A DNA stretch of 64,000 nt from Dasypus novemcinctus (GCF_030445035.2 NC_080695.1:1416256-1480255), one strand, 5' to 3'; positions 46,139 through 57,772 are shown, numbered from the stretch's first letter. Notes: generated from the sequence alone by a model not told the origin. Numbers and translations are program-made.

Positions 46139-47658
46139 GTGTGTGCAAGCAGGCTCCGTTTTATCCATTCCAGGGCTGCATGTGCAAGTGGGCTCCATTG
46201 TACCTGTTCTAGGGCTGCGTGTGCAGGTGTGCCCCATTGTACCTGTTCCAGGGCTGCATGTGCAGGTGTGCTCCATTGTACCTGTTCCAGGGCTGCATGT
46301 GCAAGCAGGCCCCATTGTACCTGTTCCAGGGCTGCGTGTGCAAGCGGGCCCCATTGTACCTGTTCCAGGGCTGCGTGTGCAAGCGGGCCCCATTGTACCT
46401 GTTCCAGGGCTGCGTGTGCAGGTGTGCCCCATTGTACCTGTTCCAGGGCTGCGTGTGCAAGCGGGCCCCATTGTACCTGTTCCAGGGCTGCGTGTGCAAG
46501 TGGGCTCCATTGTACCTATTCCAGGGCTGTGTGTGCAAGCAGGCCCATTGTACCTGTTCCAGGGCTGCGTGTGCAAGCGGGCCCCATTGTACCTGTTCCA
46601 GGGCTGCGTGTGCAAGTAGACTCCATTGTACCTGTTCCAGGGCTGCGTGTGCAAGCGGGCCCCATTGTACCTGTTCCAGGGCTGCGTGTGCAGGTGTGCT
46701 CCATTGTACCTGTTCCAGGGCTGCGTGTGCAAGCGGGCCCCATTGTACCTGTTCCAGGGCTGCGTGTGCAAGCGGGCCCCATTGTTCCTGTTCCAGGGCT
46801 GTGTGTGCAAGCGGGCCCCATTGTACCTGTTCCAGGGCTGCGTGTGCAAGCGGGCCCCATTGTACCTGTTCCAGGGCTGCGTGTGCAGGTGTGCTCCATT
46901 GTACCTGTTCCAGGGCTACGTGTGCAAGCGGGCCCCATTGTACCTGTTCCAGGGCTGCGTGTGCAAGCGGGCCCCATTGTACCTGTTCCAGGGCTACGTG
47001 TGCAAGCGGGCCCCATTGTACCTGTTCCAGGGCTGCGTGTGCAGGTGTGCCCCATTGTACCTGTTCCAGGGCTGCGTGTGCAGGTGTGCCCCGTTGTACC
47101 TGTTCCAGGGCTGCGTGTGCAGGTGTGCCCCATTGTACCTGTTCCAGGGCTGCGTGTGCAGGTGTGCCCCATTGTACCTGTTCCAGGGCTGCGTGTGCAA
47201 GCGGGCCCCATTGTACCTGTTCCAGGGCTGCGTGTGCAGGCGTGCTCCATTGTACCTGTTCCAGGGCTGCATGTGCAGGCGTGCTCCATTGTACCTGTTC
47301 CAGGGCTGCGTGTGCAAGCGGGCCCCATTGTACCTATTCCAGGGCTGCGTGTGCAGGTGTGCTCCATTGTACCTGTTCCAGGGCTGCGTGTGCAGGTGTG
47401 CCCCATTGTACCTGTTCCAGGGCTGTGTGTGCAGGTGTGCTCCATTGTACCTGTTCCAGGGCTGCGTGTGCAGGTGTGCTCCATTGTACCTGTTCCAGGG
47501 CTGCGTGTGCAAGCGGGCCCCATTGTACCTGTTCCAGGGCTGCGTGTGCAGGTGTGCTCCATTGTACCTGTTCCAGGGCTGCGTGTGCAGGTGTGCTCCA
47601 TTGTACCTGTTCCAGGGCTGCGTGTGCAGGTGTGCTCCATTGTACCTGTTCCAGGGCT
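46139..47658. repeat. 39-bp minisatellite, about 39 units
   Basis: Head-to-tail units of 39 bp with core GGGCTGCGTGTGCA then ATTGTACCTGTTCCA. The main difference is in the middle: type A has AGCGGGCCCC and type B has GGTGTGCTCC or GGTGTGCCCC. One unit near 46536 lacks a base and one near 46611 carries AAGTAGACTCC. Both types are interspersed along the array. Because 39 is divisible by 3, several frames stay open on both strands (13-residue periods such as GCVCKRAPLYLFQ). It lies inside an intron and has no start, signal or splice context, so it is not a gene. Confidence 0.97.
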
Positions 47659-47861
47659 TGAGGAAGAACAGGTTTGTTCTGAACTGCCCGAGTCATGCTT
47701 GCAGTGGTGACTTCCCAGCAGTGGTGCGCACACTGTGTCAATGGGCACATGTGCAGCGGTGGTGTCAGCAGTAAGGGGTGTCGAGGGCCGGGATGTCTGC
47801 TTGACTTGCAGACTTCAATGCAGTAGGAAGACACGATGTCCTTGTTTGATAGGAGGAGCCA

Positions 47862-48010
47862 GAGCAGCCCTGGGTGAGCCCAGGACTGTGCTAGGATGAG
47901 AGCAGCCCTGGGTGAGCCCAGGACTGTGCTAGGATGAGAGCAGCCCTGGGGGGAGCCCAGGACTGTGCTAGGATGAGAACAGCCCTGGGGGGAGTCCAGG
48001 ACTGTACATA
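47862..48010. repeat. Short tandem repeat, 38-39 bp, about four units
   Basis: Copies of AGCAGCCCTGGGTGAGCCC followed by AGGACTGTGCTAGGATGAG lie in tandem. The unit length is close to that of the neighbouring 39-bp array but the sequence is unrelated. Confidence 0.85.
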
Positions 48011-48129
48011 GGATTCCCCTACGTCTTTGGGCCAGTACTAAGTTGTGCACATGAGTGTGGGCAGCTGCGACTTAATGGAGATTCCTGATGTCACACAGTG
48101 CTGGAGATGTGAGTGTGCCATTCAGGTTG

Positions 48130-48885
48130 GAGGGTCTTGAAGAGCCCAGCAGTCAGTTGATGCCCTCAGAAAGGCTTTACCTTAGCAATTGGGCTCCTCT
48201 AATCCTAGAGTGAGGACTACTCTCAACTGACTCTCACAGAGCTTCAGACAGGTCCTGAAAAGATTAGGCCGATCTTCCAGAAAATCAACCACTCGCTATA
48301 ATGTGGTCAAACGTTCTCCAGCCTCTCAGCAGTGTATCTTCCATAACGTCTAGTATGGAATTAAAATAATTGCTATCCATTGAAGAAGTGGGAAAATATG
48401 ACCCCAAATACTCAGAAAAAAGAAAGTAGAAATTGACCCTGAGATTACCCAGATGTTGAAATTAGCAGACAAAGATTTTTAAAGCAGCTATTATGAATAT
48501 GATCAAGGACTTAATGGAAGGTGTGGTCATAATGAATGGACAGATGGGGAATTTTTTGAGAAGTGGAAACTATAAAGTAGAGGCAAATAGAAGTTTTAGA
48601 ACTGAAAAGTACAATATTGGTATTGGAAAATCCACTGCTTGGGTGATTGGAAATGGTAGAAAAAAACTCAATGAGTGTAAAAAGAAATCAATAGAAATTA
48701 TCTAAGCTAAAGAAAAGACAGATAAAGACTAAAGTAGATGAACAGACCTTCAGCAGTTTGTGGGACAGTGTGAAATGGTCTAACTCAAGTGTAATTGGAG
48801 TCCCAAAAGAAAGAAGAGAGAATGCATCACAAAAAATATTTGAAGAAATAACAGCTGAAAACCATGCATGTATAGATCCGGGAAG
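48130..48885 (+). mobile_element. LINE-1 relic, part 1
   Basis: A-rich text such as TTAGCAGACAAAGATTTTTA, then AGCAGCTATTATGAATATGA and ATTGGAGTCCCAAAAGAAAG is typical of the 5' part and ORF1 region of old L1 elements. It continues at 49283 and 50387 after later insertions. Confidence 0.75.
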
Positions 48886-48890
48886 CCCAG

Positions 48891-49277
48891 TGTAGCAGTT
48901 TGATACGGTTATGAATTCCAAAAATAGATACTGGATTATGTTTGTAATCTGGTCTGTACCTGGGCGTGATGAAGTTATGATTAGGGGTTTGATTGGGCCA
49001 CGTCATTAGGGTGTTGAGTCCCCGCCACTTGGTGGGTGGGGACTCACAGATAAAAGGCAGGGCAAAGGACAGAGTTGAGGGTTTTTGATGCTGGGGGGTT
49101 TTGATGTGGGAGTTTTGATGTTGGAGTTTGATACTGAAACCTTAAGCTAGGGCTCCGGAAAGTAAACTTATGCTTTATGGCCTGCTACTGTAAGTTCCTA
49201 CCCCAAATAAATACCCTTTATAAAAACCAGCCAATTTCTGATATTTTGCATCAGCACCCCTTTGGCTGACTAATACA
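48891..49277 (+). mobile_element. Solo LTR inserted in LINE-1
   Basis: 387 bp, starting TGTAGCAGTTTGATACGG and ending GGCTGACTAATACA, the TG...CA ends of an LTR. AAATAAATACCC near 49205 provides the poly(A) signal. It is flanked by CCCAG (48886-48890) and CTCAG (49278-49282), a 5-bp duplication with one mismatch. No internal retroviral sequence is present. It resembles MaLR-type LTRs, and may be lineage-specific. Confidence 0.75.
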
Positions 49278-49282
49278 CTCAG

Positions 49283-49962
49283 TGAACCCTGAACAGTAGC
49301 GAAAGAAAAGCACACAGCATGCATTTGTAGCTAAACTCCTGAAAACCAACAATACAAAGAAGCTCTGGAAAGTAGACAGGAAAAATAAAGATAGAATGAT
49401 GTCTATTTCTTACAACCAGTGGAGGCCAGAAAGTAATGGAATGGCATCTTTAATGTGCTAAGAGAAAAAAATTATCCACCAAAATATTATTCTAAAATGA
49501 AGGCAAAATTAAGACGTTTCCAGATAAATGACAGTGGAGAGACCTGTTTGCAGAGCCCCGCACTGTGGGAAACGCTGAAGGGCTTCCTTCAGCCTGAAGG
49601 GTTGTCCCTGGAGGAGAACTCAGATTTGCAGACAGGAATGGAAGGGCGGGAGTGGTATCTGTGAAACATTGCTTTTTCTTTTCTGTTAATTTCTTTAAAA
49701 TGGATTTGAATATTTTGAACAAACAAATTTTAACACTGTAATGTGGCGTTTATAATGTATGTGGTACACACGACAGCACTGCCACAGGGGAAGGAGGAGA
49801 TCGTACAGGAACCTGTAAGTCAGCCACAGACTGCATTTCCTGTGACGTGGTACAGAACTAACGCCAAGCCTGCTCTGAAAAGTCCAAGTGCGTGTTGTCA
49901 GCACTGAGGCAGTCATTAACAATAACACAAAGGCATGCAGCTGAAAAGCCATCGGTGCGATT
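49283..49962 (+). mobile_element. LINE-1 relic, part 2
   Basis: Resumes in L1 order: TGAACCCTGAACAGTAGCGA, AGTGGAGGCCAGAAAGTAAT and AAATGAAGGCAAAATTAAGA. The copy is inactive. Confidence 0.75.
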
Positions 49963-49976
49963 AAAATGAAGCGTTA

Positions 49977-50372
49977 GGGAAACGGACTTTGGCCCAGCGG
50001 TTAGGGCGTCCGTCTACCATATGGGAGGTCCGCGGTTCAAACCCTGGCCTCCTTGACCCGTGTGGAGCTGGCCATGCGCAGTGCTGATGCGCGCAAGGAG
50101 TGCCGTGCCACGAAAGGGTGTCCCCCGCGTGGGGGAGCCCCACGCGCAAGGAGCGCGCCCGTGAGGAAAGCCGCCCAGCGTGAAAAGAAAGTGCAGCCTG
50201 CCCAGGAATGGCGCCGCCCACACTTCCCGTGCCGCTGACGACAACAGAAGCGGACAAAGAAACAAGACGCAGCAAATAGACACCAAGAACAGACAACCAG
50301 GGGAGGGGGGGGAAATTAAATAAATAAATAAATCTTTAAAAAATAATAATAATAATAAAATAAAATAATAAT
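49977..50372 (+). mobile_element. Full-length DAS-III-like SINE with target duplication
   Basis: About 396 bp. It has a tRNA-like head (GGCCCAGCGGTTAGGGCG, then the B box CGGTTCAAACCC), a long SINE body (GGAGCTGGCCATGCGCAGTG, GCGCAAGGAGTGCCGTGCCA) and an A/AAT-rich tail. It is flanked by perfect 14-bp copies of AAAATGAAGCGTTA at 49963-49976 and 50373-50386. Its near-consensus state suggests a recent insertion. Confidence 0.9.
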
Positions 50373-50386
50373 AAAATGAAGCGTTA

Positions 50387-50650
50387 AACATGTCTGCTTA
50401 AGCCAAATGAAAGCGGGAAAGGAAGAACAGAGCCTAAAAAAGAGATGGGACAACGAAAGTAAATAACCAAATGGCAGAACTAAATCCAGCCTTATCAATA
50501 ATTACGTTAAATATAAACAGGCTAAACAGTTCCAATTCAAAGACAAATTTACACCAGATAAGAAAGAAAACCCAGTTATGTGTGGTTTTTGAGAGATGCA
50601 CTTTAAGTATAAAGACACAAAGGTTCAAAGAAAATGGATGAAAAAGTGTG
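50387..50650 (+). mobile_element. LINE-1 relic, part 3
   Basis: Text such as ATCAATAATTACGTTAAATA and GAGAGATGCACTTTAAGTAT continues the L1 split by the SINE. Confidence 0.7.
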
Positions 50651-53505
50651 TGTGTATACCGTGTAAACGCTCTGGAGAGCTAGAGTGGCCAAGCGGAGCT
50701 CAAGAAGTGAAGGTTTAGCAGACATGCGGAGGCGTGGCGTGGCGTGGCGTGGCGTGGCGGTGCGCGAATCGCACCGCAGAGCCGCCAAGTGTGCAGAGCC
50801 GGAGCCGACAGAACTGGCGGGAGGCCTGCAGGGCTGGCGGCTTCAACACCGCTCGCTCAGGAGCTGACAGAGCAGCTGAACACTGCGCCTGAGAGCGGCT
50901 GCGCACGGTCGGAACAGCACCTGGCCGACAAAGCCCTCTCCCCTCAGTCCTCGAGGGTGCAGTTCCTAAGAAGAACGGTCTTACTTCACCGCAGCGGCCA
51001 GCCTGGGCGACTTCGCGTGGATGTGACGCTGCAGGCGGCTCTCCCGTTCATTTCCAAGTGTGACCCTTTAACCACCTTTGTAGCGTTCACTCACCAGCCC
51101 AGGGCAGGGGTCGAGTTGGATTGTCTGGTTTCTTTTCGTGTACTTTATTCTGAAAGTTTGTCTTTTATGCTGTTGCAGAAATAATACTCCCCTTAAAATA
51201 AGTGTTCCTCATTTGGGATTATTAGCCTGCTCTTTCCTGATGGTTCGAGTCAGGTTTTGCGTTTGCATAGGGATGCTGCCTCCGTGGCGTGCCCCCCAGC
51301 CCGGGCAGGCTCCTCCTCCAGGGACGCGGGCTTGTGCTGGCTGGGGCACGCTGTGTGGGTGCTTCTCCCCTGCGGTCAGTGGGCAGTCTGGGGAGGCGCT
51401 GCCCGACTCTGCAGATGACATTGCCCCACCTTCCCTGAGAGGGAGGTTCATTCAGGATTCCTGCCTGAACAGTCTTGCAAAGTGACTGTTCCCACGGCGC
51501 CGGTGGGGCCCTTCCCCTAAAGCAGAGCTCCCCTCCCTGCCTGCCTCTCCGCCTGCCTGTCTATCATCTGCCAATCTGTCACTCATCAGAGTAGACTAAT
51601 GGATTTCTCGTCTTTCTAGAGCCTTTCATCGCTTCTCTTCTTAATTACGGCTGTGGGGAACGTCTCAGGTTGGCCCCGCGCTCTCCAGGCTGCGCTCGGG
51701 GCTTGGCTCGCCGTCGCGCGCTCTGAGGGCATCCTTCCCTTCTGGCTGGACGGGAAAGGCCAGGCAGGCCTTGGCTCCTGCCCAGGCCGTGAGCTGCCGT
51801 GTCTCCAAGGAGCACCCTGGGCAGTTCCTTAGGAGAAATCATGGCCAAGTTCACAAGAACTTGTGCAGAGGCGTTCATCGCACCTTAACCTTTACAGTTC
51901 CCAAAGGGCGACAGCCCGGGTACCTCTCACAGGCGAATGAATGAACAGCCTCGTACTCAGCAGCAAAACCACAGGTACAGCAACGCAGGTGAACCTCGAA
52001 AGCAGGAGTCCCACATGCGGCGTGTGAAGTTAGGTGGGAAAACTAATCCATGGCGGAAAAATTCGCAACAGGTTGCCTGTGGGGTGGTATTGACTAGGAA
52101 GGGGCGTGAAGACACTTGAAGCAGCTTTCCTGGGGTTGGGGGTGTTTCATTTTCTCAGTATAGATGTGGATTATTTGGGAACACATGTCTATCATTTCTC
52201 TGCTCGTAAATTTCAACCTGAACAAGCTCTGAAAACAGATAGGAGCTCTAGTTAGTAAACTGATTGCTCTTGGGTGACCTGGGCTAGCGATTTTGAAATT
52301 ACCTCTGGATATTCTAGGTTTGAGCAAATGAATGAATGCACTCTAGGCATGAGGTGCCAAATTTCACTGTCGGGGAGGTAATCGTGGAAGTGGAAAGGGG
52401 AAAGCAGGACTCTGTGGAGGCGTAGTATGAGGTGCCGTTTTCCACGGCTGCGTGTTACACTTGCAGCATGCACGCGTGCCTGCAGACAGTACATGTGTGT
52501 TCACACCTGTGGGCGTGCCAGCCAGGCACGTCTCCCCCAAGGCGGGAGGACGCAGGGTCCTGGGACTTTGGGCTGCAGCAGAAGTGAGGGCAGGGACCCG
52601 CGAGGACAGGGCCAGCTAGGGCAATCCAAGCGCCAAAGCTCGTGAGGCCAGGTGCGGCCGTGGCCAGAGGCTGTGGGAGGGCCCGGCGTGCACGTGAGTT
52701 GATGCCGAGGGGGTCTGGGGCGGCAGGCGACCCCCTGAAGGGGCGACGGCCTTAGAGACTCACCAGTGGGTGCTGAGCGCGGCCGTATCGGCAGTCTCGA
52801 CCCTCTGCCAGTCACTCTATCACTGCGTGGGGAGGCCTGGCGGATCTCCCCCGAGTCAGGCCTGGCTGCGCCCCGTCTCCTGTGCACTAAGAGGGCCGTG
52901 CGTGGCGTCCCTGGGGCTCGGGCCTGGTTGCGAGGATGTGCGCAGTGTGCCGGGCAGCTTGGCCTTCTGCGCGGTGATGGGCCCGCGCCCCCTACGGCCT
53001 CATGGTCATAGGGGCCGAGGCGGGGCCGTCTGCCTTGGGGAGGAGGACACTCGTGGCTACGTGGCAGAGTTGGAGCGTGGACGGTGGTTCGGTGGCGGGC
53101 TTCTTCCTGCTTGGCGCCCCCGTTTGACCACTGCAGAGGGGTACCTGGGGCGAGGGCAGATGGTGCTGCCAGGCGTGGGGGCACACGACCCATGTACGTG
53201 AGCCAGTGCCTCGTGTCTTCCCCGCCTGCCGAGCCCCTCGCCTCTGCCCTGCACGGCACCTGCCCTGTGGGTCGCGGGCCCCTCCCCAGTCCTCCCTGGG
53301 CGCCTCAGAGGTCCCGAGCCAGGCCTCCGTCGCCTGGTTCTGCGGGTCTCGGGCGTGGCCCATGTCGCTGAGGAGCTGCCAACCCTGGGGCCGCCTGACC
53401 TTTGTGAGCAGCCCCAGCCGCCCGCCCTGCTCTCTCCAGGCCAGCGTCCAGGGCCACCTTGGCCTCGGCCGGCTGCTGGCTCCAGGGGGGTGTGTTGGGG
53501 TGTCC
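50651..53505. other. Intronic sequence, minor repeats only
   Basis: A GGCGT pentanucleotide repeat of about five units sits at 50729-50759. The remainder is mixed to GC-rich, with no gene, RNA or transposon I can support. Confidence 0.45.
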
Positions 53506-53615
53506 AGGCCCAGGCTCTGAGGGCCTTGGGCTGGGCAGCAGTGCTGCTCCCCGAGATGGCAGGCCCAGGCTCTGAGGGCCTTGGGCTGGGCAGCGGTGCT
53601 GCTCCCCGAGATGGC
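53506..53615. repeat. 55-bp direct tandem duplication
   Basis: Two copies (53506-53560 and 53561-53615) start AGGCCCAGGCTCTGAGGGCC and end CTCCCCGAGATGGC, differing at one position (CAGCAG versus CAGCGG). The near identity implies a recent duplication. Confidence 0.9.
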
Positions 53616-54589
53616 AGGGCCCCCTCAGGCTGCTTCCCTGTTGGCTCCTCAGCTTTTGTTTCCAGGCAGGCAGCCCCCCGTTCCCGGAGCCCCCCATTAG
53701 ATTCCGGCCCTTGGGGAGGTGGGACCTGCATCTGACGAGCATCCCAGGCCTGCACCGCAGCTGTTTGGTATCAGTCAACGTCAAGTGTTAACAGTTCAGG
53801 GTCCAGCTGCTGGTCGGGGCTGCTCTCCCTTGGTGCCGCTGGACGGCTGGGACGTGGGGTGAGGGGGCAGCAGGTGCTCAGCCCCTGTAGAGGGGCAGCT
53901 TCGGTGGGGCACTTGGCTTGGGCCCGGTAGGGCTCCCCAGGAGGGGCAAACCTGAGTGTGACTAGGTTTGTGGGCACACTTTTGCAGCCCAGGTGCCTCC
54001 CTTTAGGGGAGCACAGGAAATGCCAGCTGCCGATACAGCGCCCAGCAGGCAGAGGGAGACTTGCAGTGTCCTGAGAAGTCACGGCCCCAGGGGACGTTGG
54101 GGTCCCTGCCGGCCCCCTGGGAGGACCCGGGGCCATTCACTGCACAGCCTGCTGTCTGCACTTCACTTTTAGCAGGCAGGCTTTACTCTTTTCTGGAGTA
54201 AAAGGCAAGTCTCAGACATTGTGTTATTTCCCTTGAAGTAGTATGCCTCTAATGGATAAGAGTCATTAAAAACAATGCCAGAAAAGAAAAAAGATTTTTA
54301 AAAACCCACAACAAAATAAAAAGCAATGCCAGAACCTGCAGGCCGTCGGCACCCTGACACAGAGAATGAGTGTCATTTTGCAAAACTTTCCAGGGCTCAG
54401 TCCCTGTTCGCCTCTCCAGGATGGTTTCAGAAATGTCTTTCTATACCATTACCTAGTGTCTTTACTTGAACTTGTAATTTCAGGGAAGCACAAAGCCATG
54501 CAAATGCAGGGTGGTACAAGATGCCTAAGACCTGTGCCCGGGCTTCCACGGCGCCTCTTCCCCATGCGACTTTCTCCTCCTCTGCAGCA
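53616..54589. other. Intronic sequence, no gene
   Basis: Nothing named except a short A-rich insertion at about 54275-54331 between two AATGCCAGA copies. Confidence 0.4.
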
Positions 54590-54960
54590 CTCCTTGCCCC
54601 TCCCGAAGCAGATCGCTACCTTCAGTCGCATTTTACCAGGCATGCTCTTTTCCTTAACGTTGTTGCTGAGGTGTATTCACACACCATGTTCAGTGATTTC
54701 AGTTTCACACCGAGCCGTGCAGCCGTTGCCCTGGAAGCCACCCATACCCACTGGCCATCGCCCCTGTCACCTGCCAGCTCCCAGCAACCACGAATCTGCT
54801 CCTGCTTCTCTGGGCATTTCCTGCAAATGGAGGCGCGCGTTCGTCCCTCCGTGTCTGACCTCTTTGAGTTAGCAGGAACTAGAGGATGAACTTCGAGGGT
54901 CTTCCCTGCTGTGGCAGGGATTGGTGCTTTATTCCTTTTTGCTCTTGAATAATAGGCAGC
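54590..54960 (-). mobile_element. Diverged LINE-1 fragment
   Basis: Follows the same L1 order as 28725 (TCAGTGATTTCAGTTTCACA, CAGCAACCACGAATCTGCTC, TTTATTCCTTTTTGCTCTTG). Heavily diverged. Confidence 0.5.
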
Positions 54961-57239
54961 AATAGGCAACTTGTTAAACCCAAATATTCTTCAACCCAAA
55001 TAGTAGACTTTGCTGTGAATTTGGATGAGGTGAGAGACAGCCGTGATCGGGCTGGGTGGGGGGCACCTGTGTCCCAAGGCCGTGCAGCATTCCCACCCGA
55101 GGGCTGGTTCTGCTGTGTTGTAGGAACTCGTGTTCTTGTGGTCTGGGCCCTTTAAACGCGTTGGCTGCTGCCTCGTCTTCGTTCCCTAAAGGGCAGCGTG
55201 CTTTCCTGGATCACTGAAGCCCCTTTGGTTGTGAAGGGCCTGGGTTCTTATAAGGCCCTACAGAGTGGACTTAGCAGTGGAGCGGCGGCCCCCAGATCCC
55301 GTAGTCCAAGGCCCCTAGACCTACAGTCTGTGCTAAAGGGAGCGGGCAGCCCCTTCCACTCCCAGTTCCAGGGTGTTGGTTTTCTGTTGTGTTTCCTTGA
55401 GTTTATACTACAGGAAAGCCACATCTCGTCGTCACTCACTCCTGAATTACCTCCAGCGGGCTTGCTCTGGGTGGTCGTGGCTAGATGGGCTGCCCGCTGG
55501 GGCAGTCGGGCGGGCAGTGCGGGCAGTGCAGCTCCCTGCCACCTGCCTGGGCGCCCCTGGAGGCAGGTCTGGTCCAGCCCCGCCCCCGCCCCCACATGTA
55601 GCTCCGTCAGCTCTGCACCCTGGAGCTGCTGGGTTAGTGGGATGCTTTAGCTGATACGTTTTTGGACAGATCAAGCCAAAATTATAATGTCTTTTTCTCC
55701 TTTTGTTTTTCAGGTATTCTTTTGGTAAGTGAAAATCATGTAGAAAAAACTCTCCATGAGTTTAGAATTATGTGTCGGGTATGTATCTTTACGCATTTTT
55801 TTGCTGACTTTTCTGTTTGTTCTTGCTTGAGCACCTGGGTTCTGCTTTAAAGGAGCGTACCACATCGCTCCGTGTTCTCTTGTTTAACATTGGAATTCTA
55901 ACCCGAGGCCGCTCCCTTGCCCCAGCAGTCAACTAATGCAGATGTGTGAACTCATGCATCTTCAGATCCATTGCATGTCAGCAGCTTAAGCACCGCGATA
56001 TTGCAGGAATAAGTCCCTTCTGCTCGGTGGTGCCAGCGCAGTTGGACCGTAAGGAGCATCAACCCCCAGATGTGGTCAGCCACCTTCCTTCACCCCGGCC
56101 TTGGGGCGAATGCAAAGGCCTCACGATAGTCACGCACCTGCGTAGGGTCCTGCAGGCCCGTCCTCCTCCGTCCCCCGGGGGCCCCTGAGCCCGGGCAAGC
56201 CTCCGCACCTGGTCCTCACCCCCGCCCATGCTCCGTCGGTGTGCACCCCCAGAGGGAGCATGGAGAGCAGGGTGTGTGCAGAGAGCTGGGGGCGGGGCTG
56301 GCTGGAGGCCGAGGACTCCCCAGGTGGACAGGACGGAGGGGAGGGCCGGGAGCGGAGGGAGCGCGCCTTCGTAGGTGCGCAGGCCGCGGGCGCCTGAGCC
56401 TGAACCTTGGCCCGTCGCGAGGTCCCCAGGAAGAAGGCCCGCCGCGCTCTGCCCGCCGTCGTTTGTGCAGGCCTCCCGTGTCTGCGTGGCTGACCCAGGG
56501 CCCTCTGTGCTACGGGTCCCCAGGCAGGAAAAGCAAGGCGCGCCGCTCTCGCACTCTTGACCTGTACTTCTCAGGCTCTCTCGGTGTGTGGTGGGGGGGC
56601 TCCTCACCTTTGCTGGTGACCCTGTTCCCTCTTTCGTTCCTTAACTCTTACCTGGGCACCAGCGGTGCTGGGTAGCCCACAGTAAACGAAACAGGATTAC
56701 CCTGACATTTGTGGGGCTTGTGGTCTAGACTAGAGAACAAATGGTGTGTCCCTTACTGTCGGGCAGTTACTGTGGTAACAAAAGAGAAGGCAAAGTCTGT
56801 AACATTTCTTCTTAAAATGTGTTTGGGAGTTTCGCTTATGGCGTGGTGGAGAAAGCTCCACACAGAAGGACCCTGCTGCAGGGGACGTCTGTAATCACCG
56901 AGCATGGTGGAAAAAATAACTAGCAAGGGCTCTGGGGAGCAAGCAAGGGCAGGAGGAGGTTGCTAGAGAGTTGGCGCTTGTTTCCTTGTTCCGGAGCTTT
57001 GGCCTGGTGGCGGCCTCTGTCCTGGGATGACGCGGGCTGGCCCGTTCTCTTTCTGACCTGAGGAGCCAGAGAACCAGCCCAGGCCAGCAGAAGGTGAGTG
57101 GGGGATTCCAGGAAGGAGAGAGTCTCCTGGGATTTGTGATTCACATACAGGAAATACACAGGGCAGTTATAACATAAAGCACAGCTGGAGATGGCCAGTG
57201 GGCCTACATGGTTGCAAGTTTCCCACTGTTTATGTGAAA
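54961..57239. other. Intronic sequence with an exon-like island
   Basis: GC-rich and mixed intron. The exception is 55714-55778, a short open segment with strong splice-site context, described as a finding. No gene I recognise. Confidence 0.4.
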
Positions 57240-57335
57240 TGACACAATGTTATCTTTGAGTATATTCAAAAAGTTAAGGAGGTATATTGTAATCCCTAGG
57301 ATAATCACTAAAAAAGAATGCAAAAGGTTAAATCT
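57240..57335 (+). mobile_element. LINE-1 relic, part upstream of SINE
   Basis: A-rich L1 text (CTAGGATAATCACTAAAAAA) that resumes at 57789. Confidence 0.6.
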
Positions 57336-57351
57336 AAAATGCCAATAGATA

Positions 57352-57772
57352 GGGAAGCAGATTTGGCTCAACTGATAGAGCGTCCGTCTACCACATGGGA
57401 GGTCTGTGGTTCAAACCCCGGGCCTTCTTGACCCATATGGAGCTGGCCCAGGTGCAGTGCTGATGTGCGCAAGGAGTGCCCTGCCATGCAGGCATGGCCC
57501 CTGTGTAGGGGAGCCCCACGCGCAAGGAGTGCGCCCCCGTAAGGAGAGCCACCCCATGCAAAAAATGCGCAGCCTGCCCAGGAGTGGAGCCGCACACACA
57601 GAGAGCTGAGGCAGCAAGATGATGCAACAAAAAGAGACACAGATTCCAGGTGCTGCTGACAAGAATGCAAGCAGACACAGAAGAACACACAGCAAATGGA
57701 TACAGAGAGCAGACAACGGGGGGGGGGGAGAAATTTTAAAAAATTAAAAATGAATGAATAAATTTAAAAAAT
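57352..57772 (+). mobile_element. Full-length DAS-III-like SINE with target duplication
   Basis: About 421 bp, with head GGGAAGCAGATTTGGCTCAA, B box GGTTCAAACCCC, a body with GGAGCTGGCCCAGGTGCAGT and a G11 run before the A-rich tail. It is flanked by AAAATGCCAATAGATA (57336-57351) and AAAATGCCAGTAGATA (57773-57788), 16 bases with one mismatch. More diverged from the other full copy than that one is from its apparent consensus. Confidence 0.9.

Noticed and set aside
46139-47658. CRISPR-like array
   Set aside because: The 39-bp units are contiguous with no unique spacers, and the DNA is mammalian.
45959-47774. Open frames of about 380-580 codons on both strands (plus 45959-47710, minus 46516-47748)
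   Set aside because: They are produced by the 39-bp tandem array, whose unit length is a multiple of 3. There is no start context, splice structure or non-repetitive domain.
48891-49277. Endogenous retrovirus with genes
   Set aside because: Only a solo LTR is present; no gag, pol or env sequence flanks it.
57352-57425. Functional tRNA gene
   Set aside because: It is the head of a full-length SINE flanked by a target-site duplication.
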